DNA of 64,000 nucleotides from positions 1,700,388-1,764,387 of the forward strand of contig QVOM02000071.1 in assembly GCA_003586115.2 (NCBI GenBank), given 5' to 3'. Each line of letters starts with the position of its first letter. Position 1 is the first letter of the stretch. This DNA is from Salvator merianae. Taxonomy: Eukaryota > Chordata > Lepidosauria > Squamata > Teiidae. Below the pieces are notes generated by a model that worked only from the letters and a program-made list of their open reading frames with translations, did not search any database and was not told where the DNA came from. The translations under genes were made by a program, and so were the position numbers. This document shows positions 50,301 through 55,689 of this stretch, piece by piece.

Positions 50301-50719
50301 AGTTCACCAATTAACAAGTCCTAAAAAGAATGGATATTTATTTCAAATAGCTGACCAGAAAAAATCAATTTGGCTTGCTGATCATGACACCTCTTCTTTA
50401 TAAAGATTTCATTAGAAATTTAACTAGTTAACTTCTCAGTAAAAGTTAGACATTTATTTGAGATTCGTGCAGACAGCTAACCTTAGCATGTTTGGTAAGA
50501 TAACTGGCCTTGCCTAATATAAAAAGAAAATGTACCTTCCAATCTCTGGATTTCTGTTTTCACAGAAATAACTGTTTCAAAAGGAGATACCCACAGCTCA
50601 AAGCATGTTCCTGTGAGAGTTTCAATGAAGAGTTCCATAGTCTCATAGAAAGCATGTTTGCAGTGGCATGGTCCTGTATTATCCTCATTGAAGAAAGGAG
50701 GTTCCTTCTTGCTAGCCAT
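2256..50719 (-). CDS. ZFAND4: ZFAND4, AN1-type zinc finger protein 4 (spliced; last exon outside the window)
   Basis: Eight coding exons read right to left give 636 codons plus two bases: 50719-50536, 47010-46935, 46852-46785, 27126-26943, 24260-24119, 21458-20370, 7436-7385, 2370-2256. All junctions are AG/GT and the phases fit throughout. Residues about 28-103 are ubiquitin-like, starting METL-like (ETMELFIETLTG) and ending MRGG as ubiquitin does. Residues about 219-581 are a Ser-rich linker without obvious domains. Residues 621-636 carry the start of an AN1 zinc finger (CFFC, then YEC). The domain order and the N-terminus MASKKEPPFFNEDN are those of ZFAND4, known from vertebrates at roughly 700 residues. 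Its cellular role is poorly defined; ubiquitin-like plus AN1 suggests ubiquitin or proteasome-linked work (inference). The frame is intact, so the gene looks functional. In mammals ZFAND4 lies next to MARCHF8 and WASHC2, but neither is visible here. Confidence 0.95.
2371..3059. other. ZFAND4 intron 7 sequence, no gene seen
   Basis: AT-rich intronic sequence between exon 8 and the LINE fragment. Short open frames on the plus strand have no recognisable motif. Confidence 0.5.
3656..4024. mobile_element. GC-rich hAT-type MITE with 8-bp target duplication
   Basis: The ends are inverted: CAGCGGCGTAGCTA on the left and, read inward on the other strand, CAGAGGCGTAGCAA on the right. Flanking octamers are GGAGCAAG (3648-3655) and GGAGGAAG (4025-4032), an 8-bp target duplication with one change, as hAT elements make. 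Removing the insert restores the LINE frame across ILAPILFNV. The interior is very GC-rich with imperfect tandem units of GTGCGTGC and GGGGCGAGCG type. It has no coding capacity, so the Arg/Ala-rich open frames on both strands are composition artefacts. Confidence 0.8.
4116..4195. repeat. Hairpin-forming insertion with 24-bp arms
   Basis: Arms at 4116-4139 and 4172-4195 are inverted copies with one mismatch, separated by 32 bases of AT-rich loop. It sits inside the LINE reverse-transcriptase remnant, between the DFKTAFD and QVRCN segments, where such elements normally have no insert. It is probably a very short foldback element. Confidence 0.6.
4805..5622. mobile_element. Harbinger-like non-autonomous DNA transposon
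   Basis: Perfect 17-bp terminal inverted repeats GGGTGTGTTCAGACTAG lie at 4805-4821 and 5606-5622. The 3-bp target duplication TAA lies at 4802-4804 and 5623-5625. A TAA duplication with GGG ends is typical of PIF/Harbinger elements. The interior contains two diverged direct copies of a segment of about 230 bp: GGACAATC, then CACCAG, GAGCTC, and TATCCTGCCTTCT. The copies start near 5014 and 5218. No transposase frame is present. Confidence 0.85.
5911..6674. repeat. Tigger-ended repeat with internal tandem units, copy A
   Basis: The left part reads CTAGACCTCTTATTAAGGA and continues GATTCTGTGACTTGCT and AGTCTGAGGTC. The middle has units of about 60-65 bp built on CTTTGATGTG and GGCATCAGTGTG. 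The right part ends TGACCTATTGTA. The same parts in the same order occur near 45.1-46.4 and 47.6-48.9 kb, and the left part alone occurs at 49.64 kb. The ends resemble the CAGTAGNNCCT ends of Tigger/pogo elements. Confidence 0.55.
6675..7384. other. ZFAND4 intron 7 sequence, no gene seen
   Basis: AT-rich intronic sequence up to the donor of exon 7. Nothing recognisable. Confidence 0.5.
7385..7436 (-). CDS. ZFAND4: ZFAND4 coding exon 7 (52-bp linker exon)
   Basis: The acceptor is AATTTTCAG and the donor is AATTG|GTGAGT. The exon encodes SSGLGFSGNIVARGKRI plus one base. It starts in phase 0, as exon 6 requires, and leaves the single G that exon 8 needs to make a glycine. Without this small exon, exons 6 and 8 do not join in frame. 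That phase fit is the main evidence; the sequence itself has no domain. Confidence 0.85.
8145..11811 (+). mobile_element. hAT element remnant, about 3.7 kb
   Basis: The left end TAGGGATGTGCCAAATTGG (8145 on) resembles the right end read inward from 11811, TAGTGATGTACATGAACC. TAGGGATGTG-type ends are common in vertebrate hAT elements. A decayed hAT transposase lies between them on the plus strand. The flanking octamers CTCACCTA and CTCAGAAG agree only in part, so the exact limits are uncertain. Confidence 0.5.
8830..10314 (+). pseudogene. hAT transposase pseudogene (ZBED-like type)
   Basis: A catalytic-core segment at about 9070-9185 reads MITDNVKNIFNAVGRVG followed by FAAHTLHLVGK, the ITTDN...N and C/FAHTLQLVV pattern of hAT transposases. 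A middle segment at about 9450-9700 fits the helical region after the catalytic core. The C-terminal dimerisation region at about 10145-10205 reads YLSAPLTSMQSERVFS. These pieces lie in different frames with stops between them, so no active enzyme can be made. In the intact family the protein cuts and joins DNA at the element's inverted ends. Confidence 0.8.
12189..14950 (-). pseudogene. CR1 LINE with internal deletion of the polymerase core
   Basis: Read on the minus strand. The C-terminal part of an SGNH-esterase-like ORF1 lies at about 14765-14940, with the ARDGQHL signature. An ORF2 endonuclease region lies at 13850-14640, with RGGVVALYVRK, EVYYRSPGQ, GDF and SDH. The start of the reverse transcriptase follows (about 13000-13840). 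The C-terminal region follows with CDAAAKKANTILGCIK. The 3' end shows CATAG repeats at 12189. ITGWINQ at about 12920 joins almost directly to the C-terminal region, so the palm with its YADD motif is missing. The element is dead. A C-run and AC microsatellite lie at 13522-13546. Confidence 0.85.
14951..15929. other. ZFAND4 intron 6 sequence, no gene seen
   Basis: Several open frames up to 82 codons on both strands overlap one another and show no motif or splice context. Confidence 0.5.
15930..16720 (+). pseudogene. CR1-like LINE, 3' part of ORF2 and 3'UTR
   Basis: The frame carries SDQERDLGVLVESSMKVS, VPLYKSMVRPHLEYCVQFW and KLQKKASRMIKGLEHLPY, the conserved C-terminal part of CR1/L3-type reverse transcriptases. 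It continues in another frame to LWKVMTAISLDSLKKGLDR. The 3' untranslated part follows to about 16720. It is 5'-truncated. The same subfamily occurs on the other strand at 60.74-61.65 kb. Confidence 0.85.
17090..17265 (+). other. Unidentified exon-like ORF with stop and poly(A) signal
   Basis: A CCTTAG acceptor-like site ends at 17089. From it a frame of 57 codons runs to TAA at 17263-17265. It is rich in Glu, Lys, Gln and Asn and includes LNLEELNQVAKQWEEWGEK, which looks like a helical segment. AATAAA signals follow at 17311 and about 17330. This is the layout of a last exon on the plus strand, antisense to ZFAND4 and inside its intron 6. I do not recognise the protein, and I found no upstream partner exon. 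It may be a fragment of a retrocopy or part of an unrecognised gene. Confidence 0.35.
18114..20206. mobile_element. 2.1-kb partly palindromic DNA transposon (foldback-like)
   Basis: The ends are inverted: GGCCACGGTTGCACTTC at 18114 and GGCCACAGTCACACCTTC read inward from 20206. Inside, about 18395-18705 is an inverted copy of about 19425-19735; both carry CTTGCCAAG, TGTAAATGCAGAATCTCATCC and CACTTGAAATGGACCC. A central hairpin pairs about 18926-18968 with about 19006-19050 through GCAGCATCTCCCCTCTT. The flanks are TAA and TAT, fitting a Harbinger-type 3-bp duplication. No transposase is visible. Open frames on both strands are mirror images of each other. Confidence 0.75.
20370..21458 (-). 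CDS. ZFAND4: ZFAND4 coding exon 6 (large linker exon)
   Basis: The exon is 1089 bp, phase 0 at both ends, with acceptor ATCGTTTGCAG and a strong donor CTA|GTAAGT. The 363 codons are open throughout. The start PKTFIKVKTYPPVAPYSSSG is followed by LPHIGQSCLPIGN, both characteristic of ZFAND4. The rest is Ser/Asn-rich and looks disordered. No catalytic motif is visible. The frame stays open into the intron for about 40 codons after the donor, which is chance. Confidence 0.95.
21650..21745 (+). repeat. LINE/SINE 3' tail fragment
   Basis: The sequence AATTGCTCTGGGATTCTTGCA, then GGGAAGCAGTATTAAAATG and TTTTAAATAAATAAA, matches the tail pattern of common reptilian LINE and SINE copies, in which a gCAGTATAaAAAT stretch ends in ATAAATAAA. 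Confidence 0.4.
21746..23445. other. ZFAND4 intron 5 sequence, no gene seen
   Basis: AT-rich sequence. A short ATC microsatellite lies at about 22165-22187. One 94-codon frame at 22603-22887 has no motif. Confidence 0.5.
23446..23946. mobile_element. Tigger/pogo-type MITE
   Basis: The left end CAGTAGTACCTTGGTACTC and the right end read inward, CAGTCATACCTTGGTACTC, are inverted copies of 19 bases with few changes. A TA precedes the left end; the right flank AA may be a mutated TA. The element is 501 bp and non-coding, in intron 5 of ZFAND4. These ends are those of Tigger elements in the Tc1/mariner superfamily. Confidence 0.85.
24119..24260 (-). CDS. ZFAND4: ZFAND4 coding exon 5
   Basis: The exon is 142 bp. 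The acceptor is CACTTGCAG and the donor is GAGAG|GTGAAG. After one base completing a serine codon it encodes SVYNVCTDENDNTEASPSS, then QQIIENSITMKKMMLLKAK and MENINHGRE, and ends in phase 0. This acidic segment followed by a helix is a recognisable part of ZFAND4, between the ubiquitin-like domain and the long linker. Confidence 0.95.
24261..26942. other. ZFAND4 intron 4 sequence, no gene seen
   Basis: A minus-strand Lys-rich frame at 24983-25222 has no recognisable domain. A TAGAAATGTGCAAAATG stretch at about 25901 resembles a hAT end, but I could not find its partner. The remainder is AT-rich intron. Confidence 0.45.
26943..27126 (-). CDS. ZFAND4: ZFAND4 coding exon 4
   Basis: The exon is 184 bp. 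The acceptor is CCTTTATAG and the donor is TTAAG|GTATAC. It encodes LMEDPVRDVTQYMDPSRND, then VWETVESRKQVTFLVYWEGG and QLHFFRVTGKEHG, and ends LSESL plus two bases. This conserved region follows the ubiquitin-like domain in ZFAND4. The VTFLVY...FFRV pattern suggests beta strands. Phases agree with both neighbours. Confidence 0.95.
27630..27903 (+). repeat. tRNA-derived SINE of squamate type
   Basis: A B-box-like GGAGTTCGAGGCCC lies at about 27650-27663. A body CTGTTCGAAAGCAAGTAATT, AGTAGATAAATAGG follows. The tail reads AAGCCACTTTGAGTC, GAGAAAAGCGGGGTATAAAA and ends in a CTT/TTC microsatellite. The body and tail are of the kind spread through lizard and snake genomes. It lies in intron 3 of ZFAND4, antisense to the gene. 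Confidence 0.65.
28133..28180. repeat. CT and CA microsatellite
   Basis: CTCTCT runs pass into CACACA runs with short interruptions. Confidence 0.8.
28352..29556. mobile_element. CpG-rich Harbinger-like DNA transposon, 1.2 kb
   Basis: The left end GGTTGCGTTCCGACATGG and, read inward, the right end GGCCGCGGTCCGACATCG are inverted. After them both carry TTTAATC and a GT. A 3-bp direct repeat CTA flanks it (28349-28351 and 29557-29559). The interior is much richer in CpG than the surrounding intron and includes a TGACGTCA element near 29308. Open frames up to 179 codons occur on both strands, none with a transposase motif. Confidence 0.65.
29560..32898. other. ZFAND4 intron 3 sequence, mostly unassigned
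   Basis: At about 30040-30240 a minus-strand segment with an AATAAAG signal looks like the 3' end of a LINE. At 30830-31300 plus-strand frames (for example QPDAFQRLRDAIIGFDHYS) look like a decayed retroelement ORF that I cannot name. The 31.7-32.4 kb stretch is purine-rich and featureless. Confidence 0.35.
32899..33582 (+). pseudogene. CR1 LINE, 5'-truncated copy
   Basis: The frame starts within EKDLGVPVDHRLNMS and carries QQCDAAAKKANTILGCIK, RPHLEYCVQFWAP, QVQRRATKMVSGL and HWNRLPQEVVGSP, the conserved end of CR1 ORF2. The 3' end has GGTTGGACTCGATGACC and finishes in GATTCTAT repeats, the diagnostic CR1 terminus. A 201-codon frame survives with a small T-rich insertion near 33273-33283. Truncated at the 5' end, it cannot move by itself. 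Confidence 0.9.
33640..34905 (+). pseudogene. L1-type LINE ORF2 fragment
   Basis: The endonuclease region reads LSTFATGEILLG (normally LGGDFN), then STEYSFYLQIHNSWSHADY and FVSKKL. WEAMKPLLRGTFISQNHWLK lies at about 34187-34245. After an A-rich stretch it continues FKQFYSSLYSAHSNPDE, then SSPISPTKI and the start of the reverse transcriptase (GKPTKTMDSYCPIALINQD). L1 similarity stops at about 34905, where Tc1 sequence begins. Frameshifts and stops make it inactive. Confidence 0.8.
34906..36650 (-). mobile_element. Tc1-like transposon, 3'-truncated, with nested solo LTR
   Basis: On the minus strand the N-terminal part at 36022-36240 reads MAKLSIATRHQVIILHQQG and GRPTKLS, the paired-type DNA-binding part of Tc1 transposases. 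The C-terminal part at 34910-35090 reads LQQDNDSKHTANVIKNYL and SPQSPDLNIIKSVWDYMK, the DDE catalytic end. The right inverted terminus CAGTATTGTTCAAAAGTTC ends at 36650, followed by TA. The left terminus is missing. The transposase is broken by frameshifts and by the LTR at 35091-35610. Confidence 0.88.
35091..35610 (+). mobile_element. Solo LTR inside the Tc1 element
   Basis: A 520-bp insert starts TGTGATG, ends ATTACA and is flanked by the 5-bp direct repeat GCCTC (35086-35090 and 35611-35615). Removing it restores the Tc1 transposase frame between HHAIQSG and RHLIGSK. TATTTAA at 35394-35400 may be the promoter. Two imperfect copies of a 37-39-bp unit (CCTCCAGAG...GGGGAGGATGA) lie at about 35130-35203. 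The open frame across it is within the LTR and is not a gene. No internal viral genes are present. Confidence 0.88.
36653..37239. other. ZFAND4 intron 3 sequence, no gene seen
   Basis: AT-rich flank of the Tc1 element, then unassigned sequence. I could not find a resumption of the L1 after the Tc1 end. Confidence 0.45.
37240..37640 (-). pseudogene. LINE ORF C-terminal fragment
   Basis: On the minus strand: CPCKQEPEFTGHVLLKCSVY at about 37500-37560, the Cys/His motif C-x-C...H...C found near the end of many non-LTR elements. After a frameshift it continues KFLLEDVNFTITLAMAKFLS. It may belong to the same family as the LINE at 3.06-4.4 kb, but this is not proven. Confidence 0.55.
37641..38754. 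other. ZFAND4 intron 3 sequence, unassigned
   Basis: Short frames on both strands without motifs. The right part may be the 3' flank or LTR of the gypsy element, but I found no LTR pair. Confidence 0.4.
38755..42585 (-). pseudogene. Ty3/gypsy retrotransposon remnant (gag-pro-pol)
   Basis: The order on the minus strand is that of Ty3/gypsy. Gag-like sequence starts with ATG at 42585. An aspartic protease lies at about 41270-40816. The reverse transcriptase is at 40820-39800 with NLDDVLIY at about 40255-40280. RNase H is poorly preserved. The integrase at 39463-38755 has a CPMC zinc-binding pair and HHQEMDGQTKQVNQ. Many frameshifts and stops are present. The protease active site reads DSR where DSG or DTG is usual. 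The integrase first catalytic Asp is His (codon 39149-39151). No matching LTR pair was found. The element is inactive. Confidence 0.88.
42780..43330 (+). mobile_element. Solo LTR with 6-bp target duplication
   Basis: The insert starts TGAGCCAGGGG and ends GGGAACAACA. The flanking 6-bp direct repeat CCCTGA lies at 42774-42779 and 43331-43336. Inside, in the order expected for a plus-strand LTR: CCAAT at 43101, TATAAAA at 43154-43160, AATAAA at 43251-43256. A 6-bp duplication is usual for class II (beta-like) retroviruses. It lies upstream of the gypsy gag start and in the opposite orientation, so it is a separate, later insertion. Confidence 0.82.
43550..44151 (-). other. Unidentified minus-strand coding-like region
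   Basis: Overlapping minus-strand frames can be read as one protein with two frame changes: FLAAGSNRWREVILGHILNH, then ENPRDHGLERHAEAKM, and WHMWQKNEMHLTFLVEAG. The composition is protein-like, but I recognise no family. It lies between the LTR and a minisatellite, so a retroelement origin is likely. Confidence 0.25.
44150..44965 (+). repeat. Degenerate minisatellite, about 100-bp units
   Basis: Variants of GAAAAAAGGCTATCCTGCCAA followed by a GTTCCTGGT motif and then TGCTGCCTCCAGCT and CAAGTCTCC recur about every 90-120 bp, with strong divergence between copies. No coding function is implied. Confidence 0.55.
45100..46388. repeat. Tigger-ended repeat with internal tandem units, copy B
   Basis: At least six units based on ATGCTTTGATATGGGGA and GCATCA...TTTCAGCAGTG follow one another at about 60-63-bp spacing from 45671 to about 46030. 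Another unit lies before 45288. The right part, with AAGTAAATGTAATTTTCCCC and AACAGAGCCCTAGC, ends GGAGGTTCTACTGTA at 46388, the inverse of CAGTAGAACCTCC. The array is interrupted by the insertion at 45288-45637. Confidence 0.55.
45288..45637 (-). mobile_element. LTR-like insertion in the tandem array
   Basis: A 350-bp insert is flanked by AGGTGG (45282-45287 and 45638-45643); removing it restores one tandem unit. Near the ends TGATCACTT (45293) and AAGTGATCA (to 45630) are perfect inverted copies. On the minus strand it has AATAAA near 45350 (TTTATT on plus), as an LTR would. The outermost bases are not the canonical TG and CA on both sides, so the class is uncertain. A C-run lies at about 45403-45415. 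Confidence 0.5.
46785..46852 (-). CDS. ZFAND4: ZFAND4 coding exon 3 (end of the ubiquitin-like domain)
   Basis: The exon is 68 bp. The acceptor is TTATTTACAG and the donor is AGAAGAG|GTAAGTG. It encodes ISEGCTLKLVLAMRGGPINT plus RR and one base. The MRGG ending corresponds to the LRGG end of ubiquitin, but the chain continues, so it is not a processing site by position alone. It is separated from exon 2 by an intron of only 82 bp. Confidence 0.97.
46935..47010 (-). CDS. ZFAND4: ZFAND4 coding exon 2 (ubiquitin-like domain)
   Basis: The exon is 76 bp. The acceptor is TGTTGTTTTAG and the donor is TTACAA|GTGAGT. After two bases completing a glycine it encodes IPVSQQHLIWNNVELEDDYC and LNDY plus two bases of Asn. 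This is the central part of a ubiquitin fold (the IP..QQ.LI motif corresponds to ubiquitin IPPDQQRLIF). Confidence 0.97.
47560..48872. repeat. Tigger-ended repeat, degenerate copy C
   Basis: The left part AAAAGTCTGAGATCAGAGGT, then GCCTGCAG, matches copies A and D. The right part CAATTCAAGTCAATGTAATTT, GATTTACACTGAAATC and GCCAGAACAGAGCT ends ACTGTA at about 48872, as in copy B. The middle is replaced by GC-rich sequence that contains a hAT-type terminus. Confidence 0.5.
48219..48517. mobile_element. hAT-type MITE fragment with internal duplication
   Basis: The right end, read inward from 48517, is CAGAGGTCCCCAACCACC, followed by AGTCCGCGGACC, the terminus pattern of a widespread hAT family. 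Inside, a 66-bp unit starting CCAGGAGC at 48264 is repeated at 48330, both with GAGGCCAGC and CATAATGTT. I could not find the left terminus with certainty. Confidence 0.55.
49636..49830. repeat. Tigger-ended repeat, left part only, copy D
   Basis: It starts CAGTAGATCCTGTTATAAAG and continues TCTGTGACTCATTATTACTG, CTCAAAGCCTGAGGTC, GTGAAGCCTGCAGCCAT. The right half of the repeat is absent. The perfect start helps to define the terminus of the family. Confidence 0.5.
50536..50719 (-). CDS. ZFAND4: ZFAND4 coding exon 1 (start codon exon)
   Basis: The ATG is at 50719-50717 and the donor is GGAAG|GTACAT at 50536. It encodes MASKKEPPFFNEDNTG, then ETMELFIETLTGTCFELWVS and TVISVKTEIQRLE plus one base. 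The start is chosen because the N-terminus matches the known ZFAND4 start. A TAAATATTAG acceptor lies directly upstream, so only one base of 5'UTR (50720) would be in this exon; the rest must come from an upstream non-coding exon. Confidence 0.95.
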
Positions 50720-50720
50720 T

Positions 50721-53700
50721 CTAATATTTAAAAAAAATGCCTTGGGGGAAAGTCAGTTGGGAAGCATTGGGCACCAGTGAACTCCACTTTAAGTCAAGCC
50801 AGATCTGAACACAGGAAACACATGATCCAAAGTTTGCACCTAAGACAAACACAAAATCAGTAACTATGATATTTTAGGAGTATCATGTTCAGTAACAGCC
50901 ATTAAATAACAGTCTAACTGTGTTCCGTTGCAATGTAGTACCTTTACCCAACAATGTCAGGTGCTGAAGAACATTTGTTGACAAAGTCAGCATAGATAGC
51001 ATAATTAAAGAATAGCACAGGTTATAAAAAGCCTTAAATACCTTGAAATGCAATACACTAGCTCTTCCTTCCAAAAAGGCTATAAGATGACATTCTGAAC
51101 AAATGACATCAAAGGTTCCTGGCCTAAACTAGCACTACATTCCTTCCTACACTCCCTGACCTTGAATATATCCAGATTTTAGAGATAATAGTTGGACCAC
51201 TCCACCCCAGTATGAAAAATATATTATATCCTTTGATAAGCCTTCATACACAGGGGATCTGGAAAACCATCAAAGGTCTAGGCCAACTATCTATGGCAAG
51301 CAATAAGGTACAGACCAAAAGCAGTCCAAATGTCTTATGAGCTCTGACTGGAAATCATCCAATAAAACAATACCACATTTGACTCTATGTTTACACACAT
51401 TATTAAAGCTACATATCTTAGCCTACTTCTAATTACAGATAAACAAGCACCTACATTAAGAAACAAAGATTGATTTTCCCTCCTCTGTTCTTCATTTACA
51501 GCAAAATCACAAGGAAACTGGATTTGTTTAATCTAACAAAGTAATCAGAGGAGCACAGAGCAGTGTAACTATGTGATGATTCTGAAGAGAAAAGTCTGTT
51601 CTCCAAGTCTTTGCTATAACCAGCCATCAAGATTCAAATATGACAGCCTGTATGTCTACTAAACCCCATCTAAACATGTAAAAAATCTCCTGTCTAGATC
51701 ACCCCAGCAAGCCTCCATCCTGCCTTTAAGGGGCAAACAAAATGCTTCCTCAGAGACTAGTTTTCTACTAGTCAGAAGGCACTTTCGTTCATTATTCAGG
51801 CAGAACACCGGAGCAGGCTTAGACCCCTACTGCTCTTCCTCTGATACATGGGCCACTCTCCCTCATCTGAACAATACAATTTCTGCTGTCAGAATTCTCC
51901 TCTCATCAGCATTTTTTTCAATTTTGGGCTCTTGTTATCTCCAGTGCAGTCACCAGGACTTTCCCCTTAATGGTTTTATTGATTTCCAGCCTCTTCTTGA
52001 TGCTGTCAGGCCTCTCTCCTAGGGATTTCTCATTCCCTAGGGGTATCTCCTGAACAGCAGCAGACTTCCTCATTTTCCTGATATGCAGGCTCTGCTCTCA
52101 CTACCACCAGGGCTTTCAGTTCAGCAGAAAGTTTTTAGAGATCACTCATCTCATGTGCTGCCATCACTACAGACTCAGAGCTGGTGCTAATCAGCCCAGC
52201 CTCATCTGCCCTCTCAAGACTGATGGGCTGCACATCAACCCAGGAAATAAACACAGATATAGGAAAACATTCACTTTTGCCTGTACAATGCATTCATTTT
52301 GTGCTTGTCTTGTTTCAGGCTTAGAATCAAGTGAGTGGGGCACAGGAATGAATGAACCAGAATCTATTCAAGGTGTATTCAGTTAGAGTTTTGCTAAAGA
52401 AGCAACAAGTTCTTGCTATAGCATAGAGAGATACAGTGACAGGGGAAAGAGAAAAGAGACAGATAAGAGATCAGAAAAGTGGAAGCCATTCAGAGAGGAA
52501 GATGGGAAGAGGAAATTCCTCCATTGCTGCTGAATTTATAACTGACAACGAGGGACCAGTTGGTGATACTCCTATTTTTTATAAGTCACGGGGTGGCAGA
52601 ACGTTAGTAAAATATTGTCTGGTAACTGGTGACAGAGTTCATGATTTCAATAAAAGAACAACAATGGGAGAAACTATTGTAATATTTTAACTACAGCATT
52701 TGAAACTAATTAAGAAACTGTTACCTATAAACCTGAAATTCTATGTTCTAAAGAAACTTACATCTACAAGTCCTGTAAATGAGAACATGTTTGCTTAAAA
52801 ACAAAAAAGCAAAGAGCCAGAACTCTCAATTTAAGGTATACTGTGCTCCGCTAGTTCATAATACTAAGTCTATACCAAGGAAAGTCCTAAACAGAAAGTT
52901 TGGATGGTGGAAGGCTACTGAAATAATCAAAATTTAAAATGATTGCTTTACAAATCTTTAACTAAAGCACATGTACAACAATTGGCCGAGACACCAACCA
53001 CAAAAAAACTGGGGGATATTATAGTGAAATAAGATCTGCTGGCATGACAACACACCCTTGAAATAAACGAACAGGATAGCATCTATAGATTATGCTAACT
53101 ATATCTCTACAAATAATCTGTGAGTAGCTGAGCAGACTAAAATGACATTATTACAAATAAAGCAAAAAGGCCCTAATCAAGTCAAGTACAAGATGGGGTT
53201 CCTAGTATTTTCCCATTCATAGAGCAACTTGATGTTCCAAAGGGCAGAAAAATTATTTTATATGATGTAGCTGCATCCCTGGGACTTTGAGGGCAAATCA
53301 TCTGTTCAACTTGTCATTATAATTTTATGGCACAAAGCATTACTGAGAATATATTTTACACATAATTAAATAAGATACAAAATGCAAAGGATACTTGCTT
53401 CTTAAAAAGTGATTGACTCCTTTCCCTCTGGCATCAACAGCTACCTGCCTTGTCTCTCATCTACTTACACAAATCAGTCAGGAATTTTCAGCCTTTTGGC
53501 AATCAAGGATAGCAGTGAATCCCACCGCCTGTCATTAAACAGGAAGCCATTGCTCTTCCAACTACGTATATCATCCATTTGTACAGTAATTTATCCATGT
53601 TATTGCTCATAGTTCTAAAAAGAGAACTTTTTCAAATGCTGACAATGTTTCCTGCTTGCCATTATAAAGGTTGCAGAGGCCCCAATTAGTGCTGTACTAG

Positions 53701-54841
53701 ATTAAGCTTTTCTTTTTTAGCTTTCCCTAACCTGCATTTATTTTAAAAGGCTCACACTTGCCCTATTTAGATCTAGCAGAACCTGACTATTTCAGTGTGA
53801 ATTAAAATAACATCTAGACTGATATGGATAGTAATTTTGCAATGTGTGAGACAACTACATCCCTTTTTTTGGTTTTTCTACCCCATCAACAGTAAGAAAT
53901 TTCCCACTACACCCTGGTATATATGAGGGCTTTTGCTCTGCTGTTTTGGCAATAGGGATCAGAAGAATTTCCCACTCCATAGCAAAAGCAGCAGCAGCAG
54001 CAACTAGCACAATTTACTCCCTCAGGGAGATTCCTTATTTTGCAGTGGTAGATCTCAGTTGCTGTCTTTTATTAGCTCAACCTTACCATATGGGTAAGCA
54101 GAATCTGCTCTCCAGGTAAAAAGATTTCATGTGGGAACGTGTCATCCCTAGGGAGCAGTCCCAGTGTGCAGGTCCCATTGTTTCACACCAATTTTTTTTT
54201 CTGACAGGTTAATTCTAAAATGCATGAAAAGGAAGACTTCATGTGGCCACAACTTGGGTTAATTGTTAGCTACACTATATATGATGTGATTTCACAGCAC
54301 CAGGAATGCATCTTACTCAATTATGTTTTGCCTGTATTGAACAAGCTAACATACTGGAAATGCTTATTGTTTATTTTAGATATCTGAAATGTGTTTATTT
54401 AGTGGTTTAATTACGTAAGACAAGGAACTGCTACAAGTCAGTGGTGAACAGTATATATTTTTCATGCTTAAAGTTCCAGGTTTAATATCCAGCCTGCACC
54501 TGAATGAAAGCAATAGTAAATAACTTAAATTTTGTTGCCAAGGAAACTGCATGAATCAAAGACATCAGAGAGCTAGTACTGTGAAATGGTCTGATTTGGG
54601 GGCTAGCAATCTCTAAAATGAGATGCAAGAATTCCATCACAGCAATGAAAGCTCACTGGGTGGCCTTAGTCCTTAATAGTTGTGAAAATAAATGGACAGA
54701 AGGAGAAGATGTGTAGCGCCTTCCTTGGAAAAACAGCTATAAATGCTATAAAACGAATAAGCTAGCAGTTCACAGCCAGCTGACTTTTCTATATCAAAAA
54801 CCTAAGAAGAAAGGAGGAGAAACTGTGAGACTAGAGATTAT
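50721..54841. other. Intron upstream of the ZFAND4 start codon exon, no gene seen
   Basis: Unique-looking AT-rich sequence with short frames on both strands (for example 52153-52386 and 52436-52690) that have no motif. No retroelement signature was recognised. Confidence 0.5.
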
Positions 54842-55000
54842 GAACATAAGAAATGCCAGTGGTCCATCAAGTCTTCCAACCTGTACATATTTCCCACTTG
54901 CCTTTTTTCTCCCATCAGGATGGACCCAAGCAGAGGCCATAATACAATGGACTATTCCTAGCTGTTTTTCGTTTTTAATGCTTTTGTTGCAAATGTTGAT
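54842..55000 (-). repeat. CR1-like LINE 3'UTR fragment
   Basis: GAACATAAGAAATGCC followed by GTGGTCCATCAAGTC is the antisense of the 3' end of the CR1/L3-type LINE seen at 60.74 kb (GAACATAAGAGGAGCC ... GGCCCATCTAGTCC). Only the terminal part is present. Confidence 0.5.
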
Positions 55001-55689
55001 TAATAAATTCTATCTTTCCTTTTTGCACAATTATCTCAGTTCCTGGTCTCTTGTGCACTACTGCATATTATTTATATCAAAAAATACATTCTTCAGTGAG
55101 ACCCTCAGGCATCAAGGAGTCCCATGAAACTTCCTGATTCTACTGGCAGTGTATAGAAAGTATGTATCAGAAAGAGTTGCCTATTGCATGGTCAAATCAG
55201 GCATATAAACATTAACCCCAAGTTAGGATAAACAAAATATAGGTTCTTCAGATCCTAATATTATGCACACTGATAGGGTTTTGTTATAATTTATTATAGT
55301 GGTTCTTTCATAATCATAACATTAAAACAAAAAAAGGTGAAAGCCTATAATAAAATGAGAACAAAAACCATGTCACATATATATTGTATTGGATCTCTTA
55401 AGTCATCAGCAAAAATCTATATACTTAGGATCCTGCGCAGCAATCTCATATTTCCTAAGTACAATATAGCAAATAATACCCAGTCAAAGTATGTGCAAAG
55501 TGAATTAATATATTTGAATAGACATCACCTATATATTAAAGACCACTAAAATAAACTACATGTGTAACTTTAGTATCTAAAGAACCTATACAGAATGAAT
55601 ATGGTTATTACATTCTTATACAAATATTATTCTATGAATTTTAAATTATGTCTTCATCATTAACAGATCTGAACATCCTATGAAACTAA

